DNA from: Bin80 sp965261255
GTDB lineage: Bacteria; Bacteroidota; Rhodothermia; Rhodothermales; Bin80
DNA length: 64,000 nt
Reading direction: 5' to 3'
NCBI GenBank assembly: GCA_965261255.1
Contig: CBDHCQ010000004.1
Coordinates: 3,100,001 to 3,164,000, forward strand
Under the pieces are notes generated by a model. The model was given only the letters and a program-made list of their open reading frames with translations, ran no database searches and was not told the DNA's origin. The translations under genes and the position numbers were made by a program. Shown in pieces: positions 54,174 to 62,775 of this stretch. Position 1 is the stretch's first letter. Every line of letters begins with the position of its first letter.

Positions 54174-55796
54174 TCAACGAGCCACTATGGGCTCCTTTCG
54201 CCCGCTCCCAAAAGCTTTCCTACGAAGGCGGAGCACTGGTGCGGCTTGCTTTCGTTTGTACTCGGTCCGGTCCACCATGGATATGATCGACTCAACCAGT
54301 TTTCCTGCGGACCCGGTGAGTGCAATTATTTCGTCGACGCTTTGCTGCCCCTCAATGTAGCGCTTGAGAATCTCGTCAAGTACTTCATACGGTGGCAAAG
54401 AATCCTGATCTACCTGGTTTGGTCGCAGTTCAGCAGACGGCGGTTTGGTGATTGAGGATTCCGGGATAAGCTCACCGGACGCGTTTATTAATCTGGCCAA
54501 CTCGTAAACCTCGGTTTTATAGAGATCTCCGAGAACAGCAAGCCCTCCGTTCATATCGCCATAAAGGGTTGCATATCCTGTGGCCAATTCGCTTTTGTTG
54601 CCAGTGGCGAGCACCATCCCATTGAATTTATTGGCGAAGGCCATGAGAAGGGTCCCCCGTGCACGGGCCTGGATATTTTCTTCGGCAACATCTGCGTCCA
54701 AGCCTGAAAATTGATCTTTCAGCGCATGATTAAACGCATCAATGACCTTGTGAATCTGGATTGTATGCAATTCAATTCCTAGGTTTGAAGCCAGCTGGCT
54801 CGCATCTTCCAGTGATCCTCTCGAAGAGTACGCAGAAGGCATAGCTACACCAACCACACGCTTTGGTCCAAGAGCCTGTACCGCCAGCGCAGCAGTCACT
54901 GCAGAATCTATTCCGCCGCTCAATCCTACGAATACCTGCTCCAACACACCAGTTTTTTCTACGTAATCCAGAATCCCCAGCTTCAGTGCTTCCAGTACTT
55001 GCTGGGTCGGGGATACGGAGGCTGGTCCTGAGCCTGACAGAAGGCTGGAATCCCATATGAGCAACGTTTCCTCAAATGGAGCAGCTTCCAGCACCTGACC
55101 ACCCTGGACTACGCAGCTTCGTCCATCAAAGATCAGGTCTGTATTGGCACCAACCAGATTGGCGAAGACATAGGGGCGACCATACCGTTGCCAGACCGTC
55201 TCCATGAGTGCGTACCGCTCAAAATGCTTATCAATGGCAAATGGAGAGGCACAGAGGTTGATAAAAAGATCAGGAGTTTGACTGGCCAGTGTAGCGATGG
55301 GATCATGTGTGTACGGCTGACGGCCGGACTCTCGTACGTTCCACAGATCCTCACAAATATGTACACCCAGCTTAAGACCCTGCCAGCGCAGCACCATGGG
55401 ATCTGCACCTGGGGCAAAATGCCGCTGCTCATCAAACACATCATAAGTCGGCAAAAGCTGCTTGTGGCATACACCCGCACAATCACCATTCTCGTACAGG
55501 TAGGCCGCGTTGTGGAGCGGTTTGCCGTGTGCTGGGTTACGGGCCAGCCCTCCTAGAAGTACTCCCAGATTCTCAGGAAGCGTCTGTGCAAGGCACTCCC
55601 GCGTCTTCTGTTCACGCGCAACAAAATCCTCGGATTCCAACAAATCCAGTGGAGGATAGCCTGTGAGCGTAAGTTCTGGAAAAACCACGAGGCTTGCACC
55701 TAGGTCCCTGGCTCTTCGGCAATAATCCGATACCTTGTTTGCGTTCCCGCGTAAATCGCCAACGATCGTGTTTATTTGTGCCAATGCCAACTTCAT
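54174..55796 (-). CDS. nadE: Glutamine-dependent NAD+ synthase
   Basis: 540 residues from the ATG at 55796 (MKLALAQINTIVGDLRGNAN). It amidates deamido-NAD using glutamine and ATP, the last step of NAD synthesis. The N-terminal nitrilase-type glutaminase domain has its triad at Glu41 (VVFPELTLTGYPP), Lys112 (HKQLLPTYDVFDE) and Cys148 (HICEDLWN). The synthetase domain has the ATP-pyrophosphatase P-loop VGLSGGIDSAVTAAL, followed by LATGNKSELATGYATLYGDM. All expected elements are present. It is read away from the propeller cassette that follows on its upstream side. Confidence 0.95.
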   Translation of the reverse strand: MKLALAQINTIVGDLRGNANKVSDYCRRARDLGASLVVFPELTLTGYPPLDLLESEDFVAREQKTRECLAQTLPENLGVLLGGLARNPAHGKPLHNAAYLYENGDCAGVCHKQLLPTYDVFDEQRHFAPGADPMVLRWQGLKLGVHICEDLWNVRESGRQPYTHDPIATLASQTPDLFINLCASPFAIDKHFERYALMETVWQRYGRPYVFANLVGANTDLIFDGRSCVVQGGQVLEAAPFEETLLIWDSSLLSGSGPASVSPTQQVLEALKLGILDYVEKTGVLEQVFVGLSGGIDSAVTAALAVQALGPKRVVGVAMPSAYSSRGSLEDASQLASNLGIELHTIQIHKVIDAFNHALKDQFSGLDADVAEENIQARARGTLLMAFANKFNGMVLATGNKSELATGYATLYGDMNGGLAVLGDLYKTEVYELARLINASGELIPESSITKPPSAELRPNQVDQDSLPPYEVLDEILKRYIEGQQSVDEIIALTGSAGKLVESIISMVDRTEYKRKQAAPVLRLRRKAFGSGRKEPIVAR

Positions 55797-55842
55797 GCAG
55801 GATCCAGTGAAAACGGTTAAGTCGTATTTTCCAGAATACACA

Positions 55843-55865
55843 ATTTAATTCTCGGGCAAACACTA
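55843..55865 (+). repeat. 23-bp direct repeat, left copy, flanking the propeller cassette
   Basis: The sequence beginning ATTTAATTCTCGGGCAAACA and ending CTA is found exactly, in the same orientation, at 61390-61412. The flanking bases differ. The pair encloses the whole triplicated propeller block. Confidence 0.75.
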
Positions 55866-56216
55866 GATATCAACCTGCCGTAGATCACGGTTCGACCCGT
55901 CCAAATTGGTTTTACCGCAATTCGTGCGGAAGGATTAATTCTGGGCTCCTCAAGTCTTGAAGTGCATACACAGGCTTAACTTGGAAAGGTTGCCCTTAGA
56001 CTGTGATCCGACAACAAATATTATACCGAGCAGCGCTACCAGCAGATTGATTTCAAAAAGTGCCACCTGCTTGGGTGTGAATACTCCTATAAATTCTCCA
56101 CCCATCCCTTTTCATGCCTCCGTCGTCTGACGTCTACGAAATCAATACCAGCTCCCCAAATCTACCAGCAGTCCTGGGCCTCAGTAGTTTCTGTGACCCA
56201 TCTTCCTGGTGCTACG
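55866..56216. other. Gene-free stretch at the left edge of the cassette
   Basis: No gene. From about 56120 the sequence is the partial equivalent of the inter-gene spacers at 57945-58045 and 59776-59876 (shared TTTCTGTGACCCATCTTCC and GGTGCTACGTCAAAAATC). Confidence 0.5.
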
Positions 56217-57344
56217 TCAAAAATCGACCGAGTACATCACGACCAGATGCTCACCGGATTCATTGCGCAGGGTACCGTAGGCCAGCGCGTTGGCGGTATC
56301 AATCACGTACAAAGCTAGGGTTCTTGGAAGCAGAACCTGACCGATCAACCTGCCCTCAGAATCAAGTACTTGCCACCGTGCTTCGCTGGCGGGGGCCTCA
56401 ACGTAGTCTTTGATCCAGATGTTATCCTGATCATCAATTACGAAGTACCTGTACGCAGGCTTGAACTCAGGGTACATCTTGCGAGCATCCGCGTCTATCT
56501 GCGCGGGGATATCGTTGCGTGCTAAGGCCACAGGATCGTGGGGCCGCCGAATAGTTCGGACCGTATCACCTGCCAGTGATGTCACTAAGATGTCAATTTC
56601 CGCATTCAAACCCGAGTAGAAAAGCTGACTGGCACTCAATCCGAACACCGAGTTTGGGGCGAACTTGATTATCTCCACGATTGGACTGCCATCGGGTCCG
56701 AGGCCAACATACAGATCTAAGTTCGGCAGGCGAGCGAGTTCGCGGATACGCTCACCCGCCGAAGACACAAGAACGACGTAACTGTGTCGGGGCTTCTCTC
56801 TGTTGTCGAATATCATCGGCATGTTGTACCGCATGATGAGGCCATTATCGGAAATCCCTACGACTGATGAAGCCGCTCCCCAGTCGTCTTCATAGAGTGG
56901 GAACTGAATCTGGCGCACATACGTGAAGTCTGTTGGATCGTACACACGCAAGATTCTTTCGCTCGGATCCATAACGTAGACTGAGTCGGATAGGCCCACA
57001 TCCACATCACTCACAGAGACATATTCTCCTGGACCCTCACCCACCCCACCGACAGAACCAAGCCATTCCCCGTCCATCGAGAAAACAGCCACAGAAGGTG
57101 GTTGTCGGTCTGCGATTAGGATTCTATCCACAGAATCCACAGCCAAGCCCGCGATTTCACCGAATAGGAAGGCGTTTTCGTCCGTGTCTTCACCCAGGCG
57201 AAGGATTTCGGTAAATACTATTTCTGCCTCCTCTGCACGGGGCTGCCCGACTAACGTGCTACTGGGCAACACCGTGATGAAGAAAACGGTCAGCGCCACT
57301 TGGATTATCCGCAGACGCTGACACAAACCCTGACTGGTCGCCAT
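56217..57344 (-). CDS. Exported 6-bladed beta-propeller protein, tandem copy 1
   Basis: 375 residues from the ATG at 57344, which gives a signal peptide (LRIIQVALTVFFITVLPSS); the open frame extends further upstream without support. NHL-type propeller features are visible: DRILIADRQPPSVAVFSMDG, then GVGEGPGEY, a Gly-Pro-Gly-Glu loop common in this fold, and DDQDNIWIKDYVEAP near the end. Such proteins are usually exported ligand-binding propellers of unknown role. It is the last of three tandem minus-strand copies. Confidence 0.8.
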   Translation of the reverse strand: MATSQGLCQRLRIIQVALTVFFITVLPSSTLVGQPRAEEAEIVFTEILRLGEDTDENAFLFGEIAGLAVDSVDRILIADRQPPSVAVFSMDGEWLGSVGGVGEGPGEYVSVSDVDVGLSDSVYVMDPSERILRVYDPTDFTYVRQIQFPLYEDDWGAASSVVGISDNGLIMRYNMPMIFDNREKPRHSYVVLVSSAGERIRELARLPNLDLYVGLGPDGSPIVEIIKFAPNSVFGLSASQLFYSGLNAEIDILVTSLAGDTVRTIRRPHDPVALARNDIPAQIDADARKMYPEFKPAYRYFVIDDQDNIWIKDYVEAPASEARWQVLDSEGRLIGQVLLPRTLALYVIDTANALAYGTLRNESGEHLVVMYSVDF

Positions 57345-58045
57345 CCTAGGATTTGGAGAGGTATCTATCCAAAATGCCACATTTTGAGCAGAAATAGTTA
57401 TCGAAGTAAAACCAGATCGTACCATCCGGATCCTGTTGAGCATAAATCTAACAATCCCGCTCACCATCATTGGTAACTTAGATTTGGTGAAGACTTTCGC
57501 CCGCTTCGTGCGGGCTGTTCGTCGTGGGGCCAATATAAGGCGATCCCAACTCAGGTCCGATTACGATCCGTGCAATCTGGGGCCCAAGGTGAATCGGATT
57601 GATCCGATGCAGTGGAACCGGCTGGGCGTGGATAAAATCGGTCAACCAAGCAAGCTCTGCCGCGCTTTCACAATAAGCCCTTGACATTGTAGTGCTTGCC
57701 GGTCAGACTACCGGCTATGGTCCACAACAACCCATATTGGCAACGCTCCGATCATCGGTGTCCGACTTTTCCGCACTGCGTGACGAGCATCGCGACAAAG
57801 GCCACAACGTGACCAGTCGCGCGGTGTGCGATCTGTCGTTGTAGGAATCGTGAACAGCTTCTGTGTAGGGGGCTGGGGAAACCGGGATCCCTGCCGCGAG
57901 ATCAGACTGTTACGGACGAAACTCCGTGGCTATAGCCTACATGCCACCTCGCCACTCGATATCAACAAAATCAATGCCAGCTACCCAAATCCACCCGTGG
58001 CCCTAGGCCTTAGAAGTTTCTGTGACCCATCTTCCAGGTGCTACG
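57345..58045 (-). repeat. 700-bp spacer of the tandem unit, copy 1
   Basis: This spacer has the same length and nearly the same sequence as 59177-59876. It contains blocks such as CGATGCAGTGGAACCGG and CGCGCGGTGTGCGATCTGTC in both. No coding frame is shared cleanly. Together with the genes it shows that a unit of about 1.83 kb was duplicated in tandem. Confidence 0.75.
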
Positions 58046-59176
58046 TCAAAAATCGACCGAGTACACCACGACCAGATGCTCATCGGATTCATTACGCAGT
58101 CTACCGTAAGCCAGTGCATTGGCGGTATCAATCACGTACAGTGTTAAGGTTCTTGGAAGCAAGACCTGACCGAGCAACCTGCCTTCAGAATCAAGCACTT
58201 GCCACCGCGCTTCGCTGGCGGGGGCCTCAACGTAGTCTTTGATCCAGATATTATCCTGATCATCAATTACGAAGGTCCTATACGCAGGCTTGAACTCTGG
58301 GTACATCTCGCGAGCTTCCCTGTCTAACCACGCGGGGAAATCACGTTTCAAGGGTACACGATCGTGGGGCCGCCGGATAGTGCGGACTGTATCACCGGCC
58401 AGTGATGTCACCAAGATGTCAATTTCCGTATTCAAACCCGAATAGAAAAGCTGACTGGTACTCAATCTGAACACCGAGTTAGGGGCAAACTCGATTTCCT
58501 CCACGGTTGGACCGCCATCAGGTCCGAGACCAACATACAGACCTAAGTTCGGATGGCGAGCGAGTTCACGGATACGCGTACCCGCCCAAGACGTGAGAAC
58601 GGCGTAACTGTGTCGGGGCTTCCCTACGTTATCGGGCAGTATCATCGTGTTGTACCGCATGATGGGGCCATGATCGGACACCCCTACAGCTGATGAGACG
58701 CTTCCCCAGTCTTCGTCGTACGGAAATCGAATCTGGCGCACATATGTTAAGTCTGTTGGGTCGTACACATGCATGCGGGGTTCGCGCCCACTCCTGCCTT
58801 CCATAACATAGACTGTGTCGAATGGGCTCACATACACGCCACGCACTTCCTCATATTCTCCTGGACCCTCACCCTTCTCACCGACCGAACCGAGCCATTC
58901 TCCGTCCATTGAGAAAACAGCTACCGAAGGTGGTCGTCGGTCTGCAACTAGGATCCTATCCTTAGAATCCACAGTCAAGCCCACGATTTGACCGAACAGG
59001 TAGGCGTTTTCGTCCGTTTCCTCACCCACGCGAAGTATTTCGGTGAATGTTATTTCTGCCTCCTCTGCGCGAGGCTGCCCGACTAGAGTGCTACTGGGCA
59101 ACACCGTGATGAAGAAAACGGTCAGCGCCACTTGGATTATCCGCAGACGCTGGCACAAACCCTGACAGGTCGCCAT
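58046..59176 (-). CDS. Exported 6-bladed beta-propeller protein, tandem copy 2
   Basis: 376 residues from the ATG at 59176, homologous over the full length to copies 1 and 3. It has the same signal segment, DRILVADRRPPSVAVFSMDG, GEKGEGPGEY and a shared C-terminus (ASEARWQVLDSEGRLLGQVL). Differences cluster in loops, for instance a two-residue insertion around EGRSGREPRMHVYD, so the copies have begun to diverge. The role is unknown, presumably surface or periplasmic binding. Confidence 0.8.
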   Translation of the reverse strand: MATCQGLCQRLRIIQVALTVFFITVLPSSTLVGQPRAEEAEITFTEILRVGEETDENAYLFGQIVGLTVDSKDRILVADRRPPSVAVFSMDGEWLGSVGEKGEGPGEYEEVRGVYVSPFDTVYVMEGRSGREPRMHVYDPTDLTYVRQIRFPYDEDWGSVSSAVGVSDHGPIMRYNTMILPDNVGKPRHSYAVLTSWAGTRIRELARHPNLGLYVGLGPDGGPTVEEIEFAPNSVFRLSTSQLFYSGLNTEIDILVTSLAGDTVRTIRRPHDRVPLKRDFPAWLDREAREMYPEFKPAYRTFVIDDQDNIWIKDYVEAPASEARWQVLDSEGRLLGQVLLPRTLTLYVIDTANALAYGRLRNESDEHLVVVYSVDF

Positions 59177-59876
59177 CCTAGCATTTGGAGAGGTGTCTAT
59201 CCAAAATGCCACATTTTGAGCAGGAATAGTTAACGCAGTAAAACCGGATCGTACCATCTGGGTCCTGTTGAGCATAAATCTCACAATCCCGTTCACCGTC
59301 ATTGGTAACTTAGATTTAGTTACAACTTTCGTCCGCTCCGTGCGGGTTATTCGTCGTGTGGCCAATATAAGGCAATCCCAACTCAGGTCCGATTACGATT
59401 CATGTAGACTGGGGCCCAGGGTGAATCGGATTGATCCGATGCAGTGGAACCGGTTGGGCGTGGATAAAATCGGTCAACCAAGCAAGCTCTGCCGTGCTAC
59501 TACAATCAGCCCTTAGCATTGTAATTCTTGCAGGTTAGTCTACGGGCTATGGAATCACAACAATCCATACTAGCAGCGCTCCGATCATCAATGTCTGCGC
59601 TGTCTGCACTGCTTGACGGGTATCGCGACAAAGGCTGCCACGCGACCGGTCGCGCGGTGTGCGATCTGTCGTTGTTGGAATCGTGAACAGCTTATGTGCG
59701 GGGGCCGGGAAACCCGGGTCCCTATCGCAATATCAGGCTGTCACGGACGAAACATCGTGGCTATAGCCCACAAGCCGCTTCGTCACTCGACATCTACGAA
59801 ATCAAAGCCAGCTACCCAAATCCACCAGTGGTGCCGGGCCTTAGTAGTTTCTGTGGCCCATCTTCCTGGTGCTACG
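59177..59876 (-). repeat. 700-bp spacer of the tandem unit, copy 2
   Basis: Matches 57345-58045 from end to end with scattered substitutions. It separates copies 2 and 3 of the propeller gene. No conserved frame or RNA structure was recognised. Confidence 0.75.
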
Positions 59877-61142
59877 TCAAAAATCAACCGAGTACACCAC
59901 GACCATATACTCACCGGATTCACTACGCAGGGTACCGTAAGCGCGTGCGTTGGCGGTATCAATCACGTACAATCTCAGGGTTCTTGGAAGCAGAACCTGA
60001 CCGATCATCCTGCCTTCAGAATCAAGCACTTGCCACCGTGCTTCGCTGGCAGGGGCCTCAACGTAGTCTTTGATCCAGATATTATCCTGATCATCAATTA
60101 CGAAATACCTATACGCAGGCTTGAACTCTGGGTACATCTCGCGAGCTTCTTTTTCTAACCACGCGGGGAAATTGCGTTTCAAGGGTACACGATCGTGGGG
60201 CCGCCGGATAGTGCGGACTGTATCACCTGCCAGTGATGTCACCAAGATGTCAATTTCCGTATTCCACCCCGAGTAGAGAAGCTGACTAGCACTCAATCCG
60301 AACATCGAGTTAGGGGCATACTCGGCTTCCCGCACGAATGGGCCACGATCAGGGTCGAAACCAACATAAACGTCTAAGTTCGGTAGGCGAGCGAGTTCGC
60401 GGATACGCTCTCCCGCCCAAGACGTAAGAACGACGTAACTGTGCCGGGGCTCCCCTACGTTGTCGGATAGTACCATCGTACTGTACTGCATGATGGGGCC
60501 ATGATCGGAAACGCCTACGGCTGATATGGCGGCTCCCCAGTCGTCTTCGTTGTGTGGGAATCGAATCTGGCGCACAGGCGTGAAGTCTGTCGGGTCGTAC
60601 ACATGTAAGATATTTTCCCTCCAATCCATAACGTAGACTGAGTCGGATGGGCCCACATCCACATCATTCACAGAGACATATTCTCCCGGACCCTCACCCA
60701 CGCCACCGACAGAACCGAGCCATTCTCCGTCCAACGAGAAAACAGCAACCGAAGGTGGTCGGTGGTCTGCAATTAGGATTCTATCCTTAGAATCCACGGC
60801 CAAGTCCCCAATTTGACCGAATAGGTAGGAATTTTCGTCCGTGTCCTCACCCAGGCGAAGTATCTCGGTGAATGCTATTTCAGCCTCCACTGCACGAGGC
60901 TGCCCGACTAAAGTGCTACTGGGCAGTACCGTGATGAAGAAGACGATCAGCGCTACTTTGATTATCCGCAGACTGCTGGCACAAAAAAATACTAGTCGCC
61001 ATTCTGGGAGTCGGGGAGCTTTTTCTGCACAATAGCACAGATTGAGCAGAAAACGAAAACGTGCATCGCTCTCCTCTGCACGAAACGATGTCGGGAGCGG
61101 ACCAACCAGATTTCCTAACCTAAGCATTGAGTTCCATTGCAT
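59877..61142 (-). CDS. Exported 6-bladed beta-propeller protein, tandem copy 3 (altered N-terminus)
   Basis: Same propeller as copies 1 and 2 (DRILIADHRPPSVAVFSLDG, GVGEGPGEY), 421 codons. The ATG that starts the other copies is present here at 61002 but out of frame, because one base has been inserted near 60975 (CAGCGTCTG has become CAGCAGTCTG). The open frame instead extends to an ATG at 61142 through unrelated sequence. This adds about 55 residues before the hydrophobic segment (LRIIKVALIVFFITVL). Export may therefore be impaired unless an alternative start is used. Confidence 0.7.
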   Translation of the reverse strand: MQWNSMLRLGNLVGPLPTSFRAEESDARFRFLLNLCYCAEKAPRLPEWRLVFFCASSLRIIKVALIVFFITVLPSSTLVGQPRAVEAEIAFTEILRLGEDTDENSYLFGQIGDLAVDSKDRILIADHRPPSVAVFSLDGEWLGSVGGVGEGPGEYVSVNDVDVGPSDSVYVMDWRENILHVYDPTDFTPVRQIRFPHNEDDWGAAISAVGVSDHGPIMQYSTMVLSDNVGEPRHSYVVLTSWAGERIRELARLPNLDVYVGFDPDRGPFVREAEYAPNSMFGLSASQLLYSGWNTEIDILVTSLAGDTVRTIRRPHDRVPLKRNFPAWLEKEAREMYPEFKPAYRYFVIDDQDNIWIKDYVEAPASEARWQVLDSEGRMIGQVLLPRTLRLYVIDTANARAYGTLRSESGEYMVVVYSVDF

Positions 61143-61389
61143 CTAAACATGAAAATTACGCCTAATCGACCCGATACGCCCCAAAATTCGCTGAAACAAG
61201 CCCCGAGTCTAAAAGGGTTAAGAGGGTCCCCAGGACATCGAAAACTGGCCGAGCAACCCAAGGTACAGCTGAAATCCTGCTGAAACTTGACCTACCTACA
61301 CGCAACAGGCCAGATGTATGCAACGAACAACCCAGAGTACGGCTGAACTCCTACTCAAACCCCTCCTGAAACACATTGAACTGACCTAT
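61143..61389. other. Short gene-free stretch with two imperfect direct repeats
   Basis: Two related segments, at about 61255-61290 and 61328-61365, share CAACCCA, GTAC, GCTGAA and TCCT. Nothing else is recognised. It lies between propeller copy 3 and the right-hand 23-bp repeat. Confidence 0.4.
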
Positions 61390-61412
61390 ATTTAATTCTC
61401 GGGCAAACACTA
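61390..61412 (+). repeat. 23-bp direct repeat, right copy, flanking the propeller cassette
   Basis: Exact match to 55843-55865 in the same orientation. It lies 41 bp before the chosen start of the amidohydrolase gene, so it is in that gene's promoter or 5' UTR region. Confidence 0.75.
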
Positions 61413-61453
61413 TACAATAACGGTAGTCAGCAATGCATTATCCCCTCAGAAAC

Positions 61454-62770
61454 ATGAAAACGCAAATAGGCTTATTGATTGTTGCCGCCGGGTTGTTTAC
61501 CTGCGGCTTAGTAAACGCACAGGAAATCACCGCATTTACTAATGTGACGGTGCTTCCTATGGACAGCGACCGGGTGCTGGACGCACATACAGTCCTTGTT
61601 GAGGGCGATCGCATATTGTCTGTTGGATCAGATGTTGAGGTGCCTCTCGGGGCACAGATGATTGATGGTACAGGCAAGTTTCTATTGCCGGGCCTTGCAG
61701 AAATGCACGGTCATATACCACGACCAGATCAGCCTGAACAGTACACCGAAGATGTGCTTTTTCTGTATGTGGCCAACGGAATTACGACCGTCCGGGGAAT
61801 GCTTGGTGCCCCTGGACAGCTGGAACTTAAGCAGCGTGCAAACAATAGCGAACTTATCGCACCTACACTCTATTTAGCCGGCCCCAGTTTTAACGGAAGT
61901 TCTGTGAACTCACCGGAGCAGGCCGTCGCAATGGTGCACGAACAGGTGAAAGAAGGCTGGGATCTGCTGAAAGTGCTTACTGGCATGTCGAAGGCCGAAT
62001 TTGATGCCATGGCACGTACAGCGGCCGAAGAAGGGATTCGTTTTGGCGGCCATGTGCCTGCAGATGTGGGATTGATGCACGCACTGAATATGGGACAGGA
62101 GACCTTTGATCATGTGGACGGCTATGTGGAATACATCCGCGCACAGGACCTCCCAGAGACCGAGGCACTGCAAGAGGCTATTGCACTCACTAAAGAGAAG
62201 GGTGGCTGGATTGTGCCGACCATGGCATTCTGGGAAGTCCTGTTTGGTGTCATTGATCTGGAAGACCTGCGGGCGTACGACGAATTGAAGTATATGCCGC
62301 CAGCGATTGTGGAAAGGTGGTTTCGAATAATTGAGGGACGACAGAATCACCCCCAATATGACAGGGCCGCGGCTTTGGATTTAATCCATACCCGTATGCG
62401 TGTGTTGCGCGCACTGCACGAGGCGGATGTTCGTATCCTTATGGGCACTGATTCCCCGCAATTCTTCAGTGTACCCGGATTCTCTTTGCATCGCGAACTT
62501 GAACGAATGGTGGATGCGGGAATGTCCAACTATGCGATCCTTCATACAGGTACACGGGCTGTAGGTGAATATTTTGCAAACGAAGACACATTTGGAACGA
62601 TCAGCGAGGGCGCACGGGCGGACCTGTTGCTGGTGGATGGCAATCCCCTTGAGGACCTCTTGCACCTGCAGGAGCTGTCCGGGGTTATGGTGCGTGGCAA
62701 TTGGTACACCCGTACATTGCTGGACGAACACCTGGAAAGCATTGCAGAAGCCCATCGTAACTCTAACTGA
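61454..62770 (+). CDS. Exported amidohydrolase (imidazolonepropionase/prolidase-like)
   Basis: 438 residues from the ATG at 61454, which directly starts a signal peptide (MKTQIGLLIVAAGLFTCGLV); the upstream ATG at 61433 would add seven residues. Metal ligands of the amidohydrolase superfamily are in place: His85-x-His87 (EMHGHIP), Lys173 (LLKVLTGMS), His200 (GGHVPAD), His220 (FDHVDGY) and Asp333 (MGTDSPQF). The small beta-domain flanks (ITAFTNVTVLPMDS at the N-terminus and GARADLLLVDGNPL at the C-terminus) are usual. The relatives are exported peptidases and hydrolases of small amide substrates. The actual substrate is unknown. The next gene starts 5 bp downstream. Confidence 0.88.
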   Translation: MKTQIGLLIVAAGLFTCGLVNAQEITAFTNVTVLPMDSDRVLDAHTVLVEGDRILSVGSDVEVPLGAQMIDGTGKFLLPGLAEMHGHIPRPDQPEQYTEDVLFLYVANGITTVRGMLGAPGQLELKQRANNSELIAPTLYLAGPSFNGSSVNSPEQAVAMVHEQVKEGWDLLKVLTGMSKAEFDAMARTAAEEGIRFGGHVPADVGLMHALNMGQETFDHVDGYVEYIRAQDLPETEALQEAIALTKEKGGWIVPTMAFWEVLFGVIDLEDLRAYDELKYMPPAIVERWFRIIEGRQNHPQYDRAAALDLIHTRMRVLRALHEADVRILMGTDSPQFFSVPGFSLHRELERMVDAGMSNYAILHTGTRAVGEYFANEDTFGTISEGARADLLLVDGNPLEDLLHLQELSGVMVRGNWYTRTLLDEHLESIAEAHRNSN

Positions 62771-62775
62771 TCTTC

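Noticed and set aside
59800..59880. SYPNPP-type motif in the spacers, resembling a C-terminal sorting motif
   Set aside because: It is on the plus strand with no upstream open frame of useful length and is not followed by a sorting-domain pattern; it lies in the duplicated spacer.
60984..60990. Seven-base homopolymer in the start region of propeller copy 3 as a phase-variation switch
   Set aside because: Alignment with copy 2 places no length change in this tract; the extra base lies nearby in GCAGTC. Seven bases is also short for a switch.
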